This document shows, one piece after another, positions 1 to 11,960 of a stretch of 64,000 nucleotides of DNA (positions within the stretch are counted from its first letter, which is position 1; every line of letters begins with the position of its first letter). The stretch comes from Casuarius casuarius (taxonomy: Eukaryota > Chordata > Aves > Casuariiformes > Casuariidae). The DNA is taken from assembly GCA_003342895.1 (NCBI GenBank), contig PTFA01000043.1, positions 436,610 to 500,609 on the forward strand, read 5' to 3'. The position numbers and the translations under genes were made by a program. The notes below the pieces were generated by a model. That model saw only the letters and a list, made by a program, of their open reading frames with translations, was not told the origin of the DNA and did not search any database.

Positions 1-2179
1 GCATTTAGGGCCCTATTCAGCTGGAAAATTAGGCAGCCTCCTGAGGCACATGAGCCCTGAAAGGCCACAGAAGCTAGCAGATCTGTTCAGAAAAAAAGGT
101 CAGCCAAGCGCACAACTAGGAGGAGATAATAAAGGAAACAGTTACCAGCTCTACAGCAGAAGTAGCTAAGAGCTCCTCTTTGCCCCCAGGTATTTGCCCA
201 TCTCTCTTCTCCTGCCCTACACTGTTGCTCTGGAAGGACCAAGTGTCCCTAAAGCCCTGGAGATTTAATTCCCTTTGTTGCACCCAGTGGGCACCACGGA
301 CGCCTGTTGTTATGTGATTAGCTCTAAGAAGCAAAATGCATCAGAGGAGCAGATGGAAAGCCTAGACTCAGCTGGACAGGTATCCTTGGCCATAGCATGG
401 AGCTGCTCAGAGCATCCTCACCATTGACTGCCGCACGGAGGAGGAGGAAAAGAGCAAGCACAACCCTGCCGGTACCTGTGGTGTCCGAGAGTGAGGCAGG
501 CTTACTGCCCCAAGGCATGGGAATTTTCCCAGGGGAAGACAAAGACTGAAAATATTCAGAGTCTGAGAAGGAAGTCACAAACCATGTAAACTGAGCTGTA
601 CAGCAGCCTGGAAGCTCTCTACATCACCACCTGAAAGATAGGACCTCCCCACTCGACAACAGAGAGCCAAAGGAGACTACTGTCCGTAAGCAGTCTTCAT
701 CAATATTCCTCCAGCTGGCTCCCCAAGACACCTAGGCTAGGTGCCCAAATCCTTCCTTACTGATTAGTAAAAGCAAATGGGAAACTAGAGGCAGAAGAAA
801 TACAAATAGAAAAGCAGAGGAAACAGAGTGAACTGTCCTTTTCTCTGAGGTCATCTAAAGCGGACCCTGGAAGAGCCGCTGCTCTCTATTTCACAATTCA
901 GGTCACACATAACACAAGTTGTCTTGCTAAACATAATCTACTTCCCATTTCCATTATAGTCCCTTCATGCAATGCTTTTTCTGGCTGTTTCTATTTAGAA
1001 CCACAAAGACACCTTGCTAAAGAAAAATGAAGGCATTTCCATGGGCATTGTTCAAAGGTGGAAAAGAAATCCTGGCTTTGCACCCCTATGCAAACCTCCG
1101 CTGCTGCGTGAAATGCACATTGGAAATACATGAGCGCAATGTGAAAAGGCTTCTCCTAGTGAAGAGCACGCCGAAAAATAAGCTGCTTCCCGTCAGCAAG
1201 TACATTCTTTATCTTTAGTGTAACATTTATAAAGCTTGTTCAGGAAAAAATGTGTTAAATCTTTCATCAGGCTACAGACACTTTATTTGGAGTCTTCACA
1301 GAAACCTAAAGTAGTGCCATAAGGTGCCTGGAATATTAGCCAAGATAAAACCTTCAGGGCCATGCACGCTACTGTTTTCAAATCTGTTCTTTCATCTGAT
1401 GTGCCAGTCGAAATTACTTCTGCAACATGGTCAGAACCAACCTGGATGGATTTATAATGCCTCAAATTGCTATGGGCATATTTTTGTGAATCGCCTAGAG
1501 ACAAACAGATAATTCTCTTTAGATTGTGCAAATTGCTAATTCTTATGCATGTCATGTGTTTTCCAAGTGGCATGTTTAGACAAGAAAATTGCAGAATATT
1601 CCTGATGTCACCAGAGCTCTATGCTTAGAAAGCCACAGCAGTGTAGGACAGTGTCCTTTTACAGATCTTATTATATATATGTCACAAATTATTTTAACTC
1701 TAACTTAGACAATACGTGTTACCTTTTCTCAATATATGACTATATGTGTAAGAATCAAATGATAACGAGCAGATGTCAATTATATCAATGCAATGTAACT
1801 ACTTGTGCGAGCAAAGGAAGCAGAACTGAGTGTTTTATTTGCTCTGTTTAGGCAACTTTAATAAACAGTGCAAGTGTCATTTTTAGAGTCAACATGTCAA
1901 GCCATGTTTCATGATATCTTATCTCTGTTAGCATTAGTATACTCTACACAAAAGACTCAAAGACTTCCTAGCCAGCTTGCTTTCCTGATAGAACAAAGCT
2001 CACGCGATCATTGCGCGAAGCTCCTCAGCCTATCCATCCTTCTCCTTCAAATTTTTGAACCTGTTGGCCAATTTCAACCCAATTTGCCAGAGATTTCGAA
2101 GATAATTAAGTTCCTGCGAGTTTTCTAAAAAGAAGGCGGCCAGTTGGTATAGAGACCCAACAAGCCTGAAAGAAAGGCT
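1..2179. other. Non-genic sequence
   Basis: Unique-looking AT-rich DNA. Short open frames on both strands overlap each other and show no protein family. From 1500 to 1860 the sequence becomes distinctly AT-rich. I see no interspersed repeat that I can name. Confidence 0.6.
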
Positions 2180-2350
2180 GCAGTGTGTGATCACACCTCG
2201 CTTGATACCAGCGAATGCACGCAGAGGAGAAATCTTATAAGGACGCCAACTAAGGGAAAAGCATCAATCAGAGCTTTCAATTAACTCTCTATGGGAAACC
2301 AGGCTTTGATAAGGTTTTTGCTCATGGAACTGCTCATATTTATTTTACCA
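2180..2350. promoter_or_regulatory. Possible conserved non-coding element
   Basis: A compact repeat-free stretch with AT-core homeodomain-like words (ATTAACT, CAATCAGAG) and a TTTGATAAGG word near 2306. The texture resembles vertebrate conserved elements, but conservation cannot be judged from one sequence. Confidence 0.2.
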
Positions 2351-2660
2351 CATATCACTCAGATTCAGAAATGCCAGCTTTTAACTAATATATAAATTAT
2401 CTTCATCCTTGAAACCAACAGGGACATCATGCATTGTGTATATTATAATGCAGTATTATAGCTTCAGGGCATCATTTTAGATGAAAATGTAACATATATA
2501 ATAAAAGAAAAAATCCATTTGTATTATGAGCAGGTTTGGATTTTGAAGTGGCTCTGTACACATGGAGAAGTTGGCAAACCATCTGTCCAGCCACCATAGA
2601 AATTACAGCTTATATAGAATACAGATTTAATACTCCTATAGCCGTAAACTGTAAATGTTT
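2351..2660. other. AT-rich non-genic sequence
   Basis: Very AT-rich DNA with short TA-rich words (for example 'taacatatataataa' near 2490). No open frame or repeat family is recognised. Confidence 0.5.
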
Positions 2661-2745
2661 AATTCCTGGCTGTGACATACTCTTATTCAGTGACTTTGGG
2701 TAAATAACCTTCCCTCCCTTTTGGTGCCTATGACCTCTATCTGGA
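2661..2745 (+). repeat. Decayed MIR-type SINE fragment
   Basis: The order of words 'aattcctggctgtgac', 'gtgactttgggtaaataacc' and 'ggtgcctatgacctctatct' follows the MIR core and 3' region (a tRNA-derived amniote SINE: cctggctctgcc, gtgaccttgggcaagttact, gtgcctcagtttcctcatct). It is heavily diverged, as expected for an ancient insertion. Recognised from remembered consensus, not by a search. Confidence 0.55.
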
Positions 2746-3600
2746 AAAAACCCTCTGGTCCCCCTTTCCCCGGACTTTGTCTTTCCTTTCTATTTATGTT
2801 ATACTGTCTTTTATATGAACTGCTCCTGTGATACCCACTTTCCTCTGAATATCTCTGTAAGAGGAGTACCAATAGTAATAATAATTACTATAATAATTTA
2901 TGGAGCATATTAAACATTCTTTTCTAACTCTAACAAATCCAAACACAAATACAGCAAATACCTTTTTCTGAAGTATTTTAAGTGGAATTTTGCTTTCTTT
3001 CTTTTAATTCTCGGACACAGGCAGCCAGGGGCTCCTGAAAGCTGGTTTTGCCCATATGAAGACTGGTAGCTTAACAAAGCAGTAGCTTTTGGGTCCCTCA
3101 AAAGGTGCTAGAAATAAAACGGCTGCTTCTCTTTACTGGAAGGGATACGTGATTAATGTATTTGTTTTAGCATATGTTAGGCATGCAGCTTAGTTTACAG
3201 AATTGCATTTTACAAGGAGGGGCAACAAATTATCAGCCATTGACTAGTCACTTTAAATGCTCTTTAGGGTCCATCACTGCCCTAAACGGTGTTGCACAAG
3301 GCGAACGGAAAAGAATTTTCTTTTCAAAGGGAAGCAAAACCAGTGCTGCTAAAAAGAGCCTCGGTCTCAATCCCAGCAGGATCCAAAAATAATCTATGGC
3401 TGTGACCGCAGTGAATTCAGTTAACTACGGTCAAAATGCATCACAGAGCCTCTCTTTAACAGATCCGCAATAGTTAATGAATGTGGTGGGGAGACCAGAT
3501 ATTTCTTCAAAACACCTCATCAAGCGAGCTGCCTCTACTTAACAGATGTAAAGGCAGGGCCCAAAGTAGAAGCTGGCAGAAACAGATGGTGCCTAAGGGC
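2746..3600. other. Non-genic sequence
   Basis: Unique-looking DNA with short overlapping open frames on both strands and no recognisable exon, repeat or RNA gene. Confidence 0.5.
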
Positions 3601-3639
3601 AGCTTTCTGTTTCAGTGCTCTTGGGGGCTAGGTTAGGCA

Positions 3640-3830
3640 GGAGGGGCGGCATAGAGGGGTGGGGGCTGTGTTTTTCGGCAGCAGGTAAAATCCATTTGTC
3701 ACACCAGCTCCGACCGGCCTTTCAGCGCAGAAGTTGCCACCCGAAAGCAATGAGGCGTCCCGCACGCAGCGACGCGGGGCAGAGCCCGCCAGCGGGCCGG
3801 CACCCCGGCCTTTGCCAGCCGGGAACAATG
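3640..3830. promoter_or_regulatory. Small CpG-dense patch
   Basis: From about 3710 to 3825 CpG dinucleotides are dense (for example 'cgtcccgcacgcagcgacg') against an AT-rich background. It could be an unmethylated regulatory island or a minor promoter. A 153-codon plus-strand frame crosses it and ends at 4076, but its protein is low-complexity, opposite-strand frames are equally open, and I do not call it a gene. Confidence 0.3.
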
Positions 3831-4439
3831 TCATGCTTCTCTTTCCCAAAGACTTGCTTTTTTTTTTATACTTCTTTTGCAAACAAAGGAAAAATGGGTG
3901 TGCAAAGGGAAGCGTTTTACCTTATTATATCTTCAGGGAAAGAACACAAAAATGACGGAAGTAAGCGTGTTTTCTTTCTCTGTTCTCCGCAGAATAACAT
4001 CAGCAACCTCATAAAAGCAGCCGCTACTTTCTCTTTCTCCGAAATACAGACACATACATACCAGCACCAGCAATAAATTTCCATTGCCTCCAACTTCTTA
4101 CATTGCCAAGGTATGTGCCATAGAGAGCATTTTTACGAGCCGGTCTTTGACTGCCAGGATTTCGCCTTCATAAAGAAGAGATTTTAGTCTATTCTGTCTA
4201 TTTATTTTGTGTAGAGGAATCAAGGTCAATAAACCATGGAGAAATTCACTCTACCTTATTCCATTTCACACTTTTGTCATCCACGCTTTATCGAGTATCT
4301 GAATGAATTTTTAATATCATGCCACAAAATGCTTTGGTCTTCTATCATATGCTGGGACTCTATAAATCTGATAACACTTGGGAGTTCTCAAATATACTCA
4401 GCGCTGAAGAAACAGCTTTAAAGTTTAGTCATTCTGATG
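3831..4439. other. Non-genic sequence
   Basis: Contains a good 3'-splice-like tract ending 'ttctccgcag' at 3992. The 28 open codons after it end in a TAA at 4074-4076 that is part of an AATAAA word. A GTAAGC donor-like word lies only about 30 bases upstream, too close for a normal intron. No transcript can be supported. Confidence 0.35.
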
Positions 4440-4680
4440 AAATGTAAGAGCTTATATCAGTGACAGGTTGACAGAAAAAGCTGTTTTCCTTTCCATTTCA
4501 CAGACTTCCACGTATGAACGCCATGAAACATGTCAGGACTTTCTCCGAGTCTATGAAGACGGAGATGGCATCTGCTCCCAGTGGGGAGCCCTTCTAACCA
4601 GTAATACTGTAAAATTTCATGATTCTGAAATCTGATTGACAGCCAAAGGAAGGGCAGGGAGGAGGTGTTTACTGTATTTT
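4440..4680. promoter_or_regulatory. Possible enhancer with MEIS/PBX-like sites
   Basis: Two TGACAG hexamers lie 8 bases apart at 4461-4466 and 4469-4474, and a full TGATTGACAG decamer lies at 4633-4642. TGACAG is the known MEIS/TGIF half-site and TGATTGACAG the known PBX-MEIS composite. Three such sites within about 180 bases suggest a TALE-homeodomain-bound element. Binding is inferred from motif only. Confidence 0.35.
4504..4635 (+). other. Exon-like open segment with 3' splice site
   Basis: A pyrimidine-rich tract ending 'catttcacag' at 4503 is followed by 43 open codons (beginning TSTYERHETCQDFL) to a TGA at 4633-4635. The composition (Cys, Trp, Tyr, acidic residues) is protein-like, and a terminal exon is possible, but no poly(A) signal is evident close downstream and I recognise no family. 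The segment sits inside a cluster of MEIS/PBX-like sites, and the stop codon itself is part of the TGATTGACAG motif, so a regulatory reading is at least as likely. Confidence 0.15.
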
Positions 4681-5494
4681 ATAGGAAAGCATCAATTGCT
4701 TGTCTTGGCACATGATGTATATTTTTATGGCATACAACACCACTTTCAGCATATTTTTTTTTAAAGCAAAATGTATTCGTGTTGGCTGAACAGGTTTATA
4801 ATTTCCTGTTGCTGGGAAAAATACACTTTTTTTTTTAAATGGCCATTAACCCTACAGACTCATCGCTACAGCTGCGGGTAACTGGGCAGAAGGCAAGAGC
4901 CCTGAGCCTTCAGACCGCACAGAGATTGATTTCAGCAGCAGAGAGAACTACATTAGCTCTTCATGGCACCATTATAAGTTTATCCTACCTTCTAATGACA
5001 GCAGACATAGGAAATAGGCCCATCTACTTTATAGTCTATCAAATGCTGTGGCCAAATTGAGATCTTGTCAAGGAGCTAAGTTGTATTTTCACATTTGCTC
5101 TTTTGACAAATAAGCATCAACGTTACCCTCCTGAATTTACTCAGCATTAGGCGCAGGCACACAGCGGCAGCTTTCAGAGCTTCCTTTAAATGGTACACAA
5201 ATGCGTACAGGCAAACTTCAATTCAAACGTCCTCAAAGAGATTTTTAAATCATAAGCAAGACTAGCAACCCACTGGTCAGCAGGTTCACATGTGCTAGAA
5301 AGCTCTACTCTAAATTTTTCAAAGAAGATATTTAGGGACCCACAGTTCAAAACAGCCAGCGCACCACTAGAGAGGCTTCCAAATACACTAAAAATACGAC
5401 TCCTTAGCGTTCACACAGCCACAGAAACTTTTTCAGACAAAACAGCAAGACAACGACCCAAACATTTTTGCTGTCCTGTAATTTCACTGACTGT

Positions 5495-5537
5495 AACAAC
5501 ACTAAATACAAGGGGCTAAACAACACTAAATACAAGG
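5495..5537. repeat. 24-base tandem duplication
   Basis: The 19-base word beginning 'aacaacactaaatac' occurs at 5495-5513 and again at 5519-5537, a period of 24 bases. This is a perfect two-copy duplication, probably replication slippage. Confidence 0.85.
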
Positions 5538-8500
5538 ATTAAGGGGCTCTGCACACGTACAGGATGAAAACATTGAATGTGATTTACTTAACAACAGATC
5601 TTGTGTTGAAATAATGCAACAAGCGCAGTTTTTATATAGAATTAGAGGACTGCTTTATCTACAACTCTTATTAGGTTCAGTGTGAGGAAGACTCTGGAGC
5701 ATCCAGAAGAACTGAGACCATTTTCAGAATCTGATCTGCTCTCTTTTACTGCCCCTGAAATTACTGTGCATGGGAACGATGCAAAGGCTCACGCTAAATT
5801 ATTTATTTTTTATTTTGTCATGCCAAGGTAGGTGTTGGTCTATGGTCTAAAAAATTCACATGGGCTGGGCATTCAGCCATAGCCCGTTAAGGCAAAGCAA
5901 AGACATTCAAATAAATGAAAGTGCTTTGAATCTGGAACTACATGAGGTTAGAAAGAGGGGAACCTCTAGGAAAATCTTCAGTGTATTATTAGAAACATTG
6001 TTGTCTGACTTCTAGAAATTTAAATAACTATTTGGCCAACACTTGTAATCTTGTCCTAGGAACTCTGTGAGATGTGAGCATGTTAAGGCGTGCTAACTAC
6101 TTTGCTTCTGATGCCGATAGCGTTAGGGAGAACAATAACAGATGGCATCCACAACGCTGCTGCTTCGGAAGACAAAGCTTTTCTAGCCAGCTCCCACTCT
6201 TCTCCCTTTGGCTTTTCTTTACTGAGGATATGTCAAGGTTAAATAAAGCAAGGTTCAAGCCTTCACGTATCAGCAAACATCATGAGGGCACCTGTGATAC
6301 CCAATGACATACAGAAGAGGAAGGAATTAACTACAGCAAGGACAAAGCAGAAGCAAAGCAAACTAAACAAGAGAAGGGAAGAGTGAGAGAAGGAAGATAC
6401 TAAAGTGCAAATAACTAAATAGCACTATGTCAAGCACGTGACAGAGGCAAAAAACGAGGGACAACCCAAAATCCAGGTGATTTCACTATATAAGTAGAAG
6501 AGACAACATTATCCTTTTATAACTCCTCCTATTATGAAAACAGGCTTCTCCTTATACACCTACTGATCAAAGAGCTATTGATTCTCAGCTCCCAAGAAAC
6601 AACTTGTTTCAGTGTACATCAAGTACACACTCTGCACTCTAAATTGCTAAAAACATCAAATAGCATGGGCCTTATTCTTCTCCTAATTATCACAATTTTA
6701 GGCTGACATAATTGTGAAGTTGTTCTGTATTTACCATGGTGCTAGTATTATCGCAGTAAACCCATGTTTATTTTAGCAGTTAAACAAGATAATCTAAGTG
6801 AGGGGTCAGCTTCAAAGGATCTGGAAGTTAACTGTGGCCTACAGCCTCCCAAAAACCAAAAAGCTAATCTACACCTTCAATGTTATAAACCTGTGTTAGA
6901 AACTTCAGGAGGAGAAGCTGCAGCATTTTAGAGGTGGAAATAAAAGGGGAACTCTTTGGGGCTATTTTCCTCCTAGTTTTATTAGCATTCAGACATTTTT
7001 TTTTCTAGGTCTGTTATATATTTTGGGAGAGATTCAGAGGAAAAGCAGTTTTTAAAACTCTTTCATCCCTCTATATTTTAACGCTTCAACCACAGCATAG
7101 TCTCAGTGGTACGTGCTCTTCCCAACATAGAGCCATATCAGCTTATATCTCTGTGTTATTGGAGAACAATAATGATATACCAGATTACAATCTAAAGTGT
7201 ATGATTTTGGAGTTTTTACAAAGTACTTGGATTTTTTTTAAATGTAATTGACCAGTTTGGAGGAATTCAGTTTCATCTGGGGCCAAATAAAGACTACAAT
7301 ATATAACATATTGTATGGTGAGGAACACTATAGTCAGAACAGGAAAATAGTCTGAGTAGTTATTATCAGTTTGCTTTATAAGTATGTTATTTACAATACG
7401 CAACAGATGTTCCCCGAATGTTAATGGGAAAATACAGGCCTTTTATTTATTTCTTTTCTGACAGACTAAAAAGTGCAACTAATACAATAATAATCTTGGA
7501 AAATCCAAAGATTACTTCACAATTTGGAAAATACTGTGTTGAGTCATTAGTCTTATTATCTGGTATTTTCATAACTCAGTAGATAAACACTGTAAACTAC
7601 GATTTCCTGGTAATGATCCTTTTTATGTGCAAAAATAGCCTTCCAAGAAATTGTAATTAAGCCTAAGAAACTGTTTTTAAATTAACCCCAGCCCCCTAAC
7701 TAATGCAATACTGCGTCTATGCATGCGCACATGGGCACACACTCCCCTCCCCAAAAGTGGACTGGATTAGAAATGCTGAACAGTAAATCATACTCCATAT
7801 CCCGTTAACTAATAACTAGACATTTTCTTTAACTCAGTGCTTTCCGATCTGTGGTCTGCATACCCAAGGGATTCACGTGCTTCTCATGTGAGGGTCTGCA
7901 CAAAATGACATGGTTTATTTTGCTGTATTGGGGTCCCTCATTCCACTGATAAAAGCTTAGGGAGTCCATCCATTGAAAAAAATTGAAAACTTCTGCTACA
8001 CCGATAAAAACCGTGCTTTTCAGGGGCAAAGGCTCAAAGTTCATTCTCTATTTTTGCTATGGAGTTATCAACTGTCCTGATGTGCCACACAAATGACTAC
8101 TTAGGTAGATTGATTTGGAGACAACCTTCTTATATTTCAGAACTGTTACATGCTCTTACTTTGAGACCCTGTTTTTTCCACTCTCTGTTTGGAAATAAAG
8201 CTATAGATGCCATCAGGTTTTTTTTTCCTTTCAGTAATACTCCATCTGATTTTCTTGTACGACTAATATTACACAGCACTGACAACCAGTATATACCACA
8301 TAGGAACATGAGAGGACAAAAAGCTTGATTATCCATGATCTTGTGCCTTGTATAGTCACTTAAGCATACTACAAAGTGACTGTGAAATAATATTAACTTG
8401 AGATGGTAATTTTTACACTGATCCTTCAGGGATGCTGTAGAAGCTGCTGCCTTTGTTATTTTCTCTCTGTGCGGCACAAATCACAGCGTTGAGAGGCATA

Positions 8501-9138
8501 ATTTTATTTATTTATTTTTGCCTGGTTTTCTAAGAGGGCAAGGTTTATGCAGCCGGCTCTCAGTCCACCCTGCCCTAACAATGTTTGAACTGCTTGTTCC
8601 CTTCCAATTAAATTTGATAGAGATCCAAAAGAGTCAAGTTATGAGAAGTTTCATGCAAAATAGCAGCCATGTTAAGGTGACTCAAATTAGCATCTCTAGT
8701 AAGGGAAAGACAGGTATAGCTCAGCAATCCTAAGAGGCAGCTGACCAAGCAGCAAACACTGAAACACAGGATATGTTGTTTGCTCAGCCAAAAGAAGAAG
8801 GGATATGCAAAGGAGCCAGAAGCACCAAACGTGGGCATGGAGAGGGGAGCATAGATGGGTGTAGGACCTGAGGAAATGAGACTTCGTTAGTCTCAATGCT
8901 CTTAGAACAACCTGTTCTTGCAATGCAAGAAAAAACAGGCACAATACAGTTGTATAGGAGTAAGTGATGCTCTTCCAAAACAAACAAAAAAAACCCCTCA
9001 CCATCTCTGCCCAAACAAATCCAGTTTACAACAACACTGCAAAGGAAGAAACCTTGACTGTTGCGTGGTTTTCTCCCCACCTCGGTGTAGCAGCTGGGAA
9101 AATAACATTCATTGCTACTGTACATGACAGGTAAAGTT

Positions 9139-9153
9139 AAAAAAAAAAAAAAA
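9139..9153. repeat. Poly-A run (15)
   Basis: Fifteen consecutive A residues. It follows a GTAAAG word, and no SINE body is recognised next to it. Confidence 0.85.
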
Positions 9154-10850
9154 CTAACAGCCACATCTGGTATCATTAATACTTTAGCAGACTTCCTATT
9201 TTTAAATTAGTAGCATTCTGCAAGCAAAATGACAGCTACTCACAGAGCCTGGAAGCCGCAGGAACAAACAGCCTGGCAGCTTATTTGCGTGGCTGCAGAC
9301 AGCCCTGACAAGCTCTGCAAGCCCTTGGACAAGGCAAGCCCAGCTCAGGAGAGGCCCTAAAATGCCACACTGGTGTTTTTCTAGGCCTCTCACAGGTGAA
9401 AAGGGAGCTGATAAACGACTCACCATGGAGGGCTGCCAAATGAGCTGGGTGCAAGCAGCAGGAGACACCTGCGGCCCTGCTGCCTGCACCAGGAGCATCC
9501 CACCGGCACTGCTCCGACTGCTGCCGGGGCGCAGGCCTCGGGAACCCCTCCGAGTCACAGTTTGGCCTAATCAAGCTGGCAGCTGTGCCCTTCCAGCTCC
9601 CGTTCAGAGAAACTTCAGCACCATGTAGCGCTGCTTCCGCCAACATCTCCCAGGGAAATTCAGACTGGGGTGGGGGGAAAATCCTGCCTCCTCCTCAAAG
9701 GGAGTCCATTTTTTGGACTAAGTGACTTACTCCAGTTCTTTCCAAGATGAATACCTGAAAAATGTAATAACAGGAGGACAAAACAAGGTGTTAGCTGGGT
9801 CAAGGCGGCAGCGGAAGGGAGCCTGCTCTGACCCTGGCGTATCATCTCTTTTGGCTCCAGGAGGCAATTGCTCACAACTCAATCTCTTCTGCAACACGAG
9901 CACGCACATACGCGAATGAACTGTGGTACAGACTTCAGGAAATAGCCGTCTCCTGAGGTAACCACAAGCTTAAGATTCGGCTGGAGGACGACAAAAAAGT
10001 CTGCCTGCCCGTACCCTGACGCATCTCCCCCATCCCTGGGAGTCACCAAGACTTCGGCTCCTCTGCTTCCTTACGTCAATGAAGTCATGCAGCCTCTCGC
10101 AGCGACCACAGGAAGCTCCCCACGTTAGCTGAGGCATCTGGAGCTTTTCCCATTATTTAATGCTCTCTCGGCTGCCAATCCAAAACACCCAAACAGAAAG
10201 CACAGACATTCCTCAAGCTCTTCTCATGAGGGATTTGCATGGGCAAATCCCATCATGGAATAATTCCACCGCACAAATTCAAAGATAAAATTCTGCTCTT
10301 GTTGAGCACTTGACTTTTCCTCCGTGCTCCATCTTACTGCGAGTCCAGTACTGTCTACAGCACTGCAAAATGAACTTTCCAATAGTCACCCTTAGTTTGC
10401 ATTGTATGGCGTCCATAAAAGCATTGCCCAAACTGGCTTCTATTGCTAACTGCTAACTGTACATTTGTGATTAAATAAATCAATGCACTGAGGAGCTGCC
10501 TAAGTCTTAGAAAGTCTCTACCGGGAGTTAATCTGTGCAGTTCTTTAAAGTCAGTTACTATAGATCTCAGAAAAAAACAAAACAAAACAAAACTACCCAT
10601 ATCTCAGCTGAAGCAAAGTAGATGGCCCCATAAGCACATCCTTGACCAAAAGAGAACCTTATGAACAAAGCAACACGTAATTATGGAACTCTTCATTAAG
10701 ACTTAGCACACCTGGATCACAAAATTTCCTAGAGAGGGCTATATACACACGCCATCAGCTAGCAAATACACTACATTAACTTCTAATAAATGAGGAGGTG
10801 ACATTACTGAAAATCCTCAAGCTTGCATTTGCAAAGGAGCCTTAAGAATT

Positions 10851-11159
10851 CAGGATTTTGGGGCATAGGTCTGATTCTTCATGCCTTGTGAAAAGCAGAA
10901 GAAGCCAGCGCATTAGAAGGGAAAGGGTCACTAGGGCTCACGCTCAAAGCAGCTTCCAGCCAGACCCACGCAGGGAAGTCCCAGTCCCTCCAGACAGCCC
11001 TGCCTTCCCATGGCCCAGTTATTGGGTCAAAATCCTTGTATTCAGGCTGAGCACGGCGTTTCTGGGTTGTGGCCCTTTCGATCAGGTTACTATGGCAGGC
11101 GCTGGCATTGCGGGCCCGCCTGATGTATGTTTGCTGTCAGTGCTGAAATAACACTAAAG
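10851..11159. other. Non-genic sequence leading into CpG patch
   Basis: GC content rises gradually. A 97-codon plus-strand frame (10858-11151) shows no recognisable domain and is not supported as a gene. Confidence 0.4.
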
Positions 11160-11345
11160 GCGTCTGAGCAGGCCCCACCTGCCGAGCAATATGTTCTCCA
11201 TCCCTCCGGCAGAGCCGCGCGCCGCGGAAAAACTTCCTCCCACCCAGCAAATGGCAGGGCAGGGAGAGGCACGCGGCGGGGTGGGACGCGCCACGGAGGA
11301 CGTCAGCCCCCCCTCCCGCTCCTCGGGCGTGCTGCGACAAGAAAC
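11160..11345. promoter_or_regulatory. CpG-dense patch
   Basis: Dense CpG and G+C-rich sequence (for example 'gccgcgcgccgcgg' near 11215 and 'acgcggcggggtgggacgcg' near 11271). In vertebrates such islands mark promoters or developmental enhancers kept free of methylation. Many frames are open here on both strands because of the composition. No downstream first exon is recognised. Confidence 0.4.
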
Positions 11346-11394
11346 CAATCGCTCTCCCGAGAAAAAAAGAGAGGGAAAGAGGAAGAAGAGAGGA

Positions 11395-11500
11395 AGAATC
11401 CCAGCCCATTAATCGCATACATCATTACCGCAATTGGCTGCGAAGTTGGCTTGTTGACGGTTGATTCATGAGCTCACGGCGCAAGCCAAGGAGGGAGAGG
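11395..11500. promoter_or_regulatory. Possible conserved non-coding element beside the CpG patch
   Basis: A balanced-composition block directly after the CpG-rich patch, with CCATTAATCG (homeodomain-like), CGCAATTGGC, 'gttgacggttgattcatga' and an ATTCATGAG word. No coding frame is favoured. The texture and position beside a CpG island suggest a developmental element; this is inference only. Confidence 0.35.
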
Positions 11501-11960
11501 CAAGATGGAAATGTCCGTGTTTATTTATCTCTTTATTTAGCTCTCCTAAACGTCGGTGGCGATCGCGGCTCTGGCTCGTACACGGGAGGCTGCTCCGGGG
11601 CTGCCGCAGGAGCTCACACGGTGACACTCGTTTCGTCCTGAATTGATCGGCTCCATCACTCCCCACCACCTGCAGCTTTCTCATCACGGAGAGGAATTAG
11701 CAGGGCGAGGAACCAGGACACGCGCTTCTTTCGAGAAGGGGAGGACCGCAGCTTTTTCGTGGTGCCTCTGCGAATGCTAGCGGGTGGCATGCAGATGGGG
11801 CTAGGGCTCGTCCACGCATTAGCGCTGCCTCGAGTAAGGGCCGCGCAGTGACACCTTGGAGAAGCAAAGCCGTTCCCACCTCGCAGCGCGCGCACCGAAC
11901 GGAAAAGGACGCACTCCGCTCCATCTGGCGAGCAAGCTCTCTGCAGGCCGCATTAAACAG
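11501..11960. other. CpG-containing non-genic sequence
   Basis: CpG stays above background to about 11930 ('gcagcgcgcgcaccgaacgg' near 11883). Opposing frames of 79-111 codons overlap; none resembles a known protein. Confidence 0.4.

Larger units (their letters stand above)
4681..10850. other. Long AT-rich non-genic stretch
   Basis: No gene is recognised in these 6 kb. It holds a short tandem duplication at 5495-5537, a poly-A run at 9139-9153 and a moderately GC-rich patch at about 9240-9620, where several frames are open on both strands at once (a composition effect). Short frames at 8059-8477 and 8608-9176 overlap on opposite strands and look like chance. Confidence 0.55.

Noticed and set aside
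3615..4076. 153-codon plus-strand open frame
   Set aside because: It crosses a CpG patch and a splice-like junction, is overlapped by open frames in other phases and strands, and has no family resemblance.
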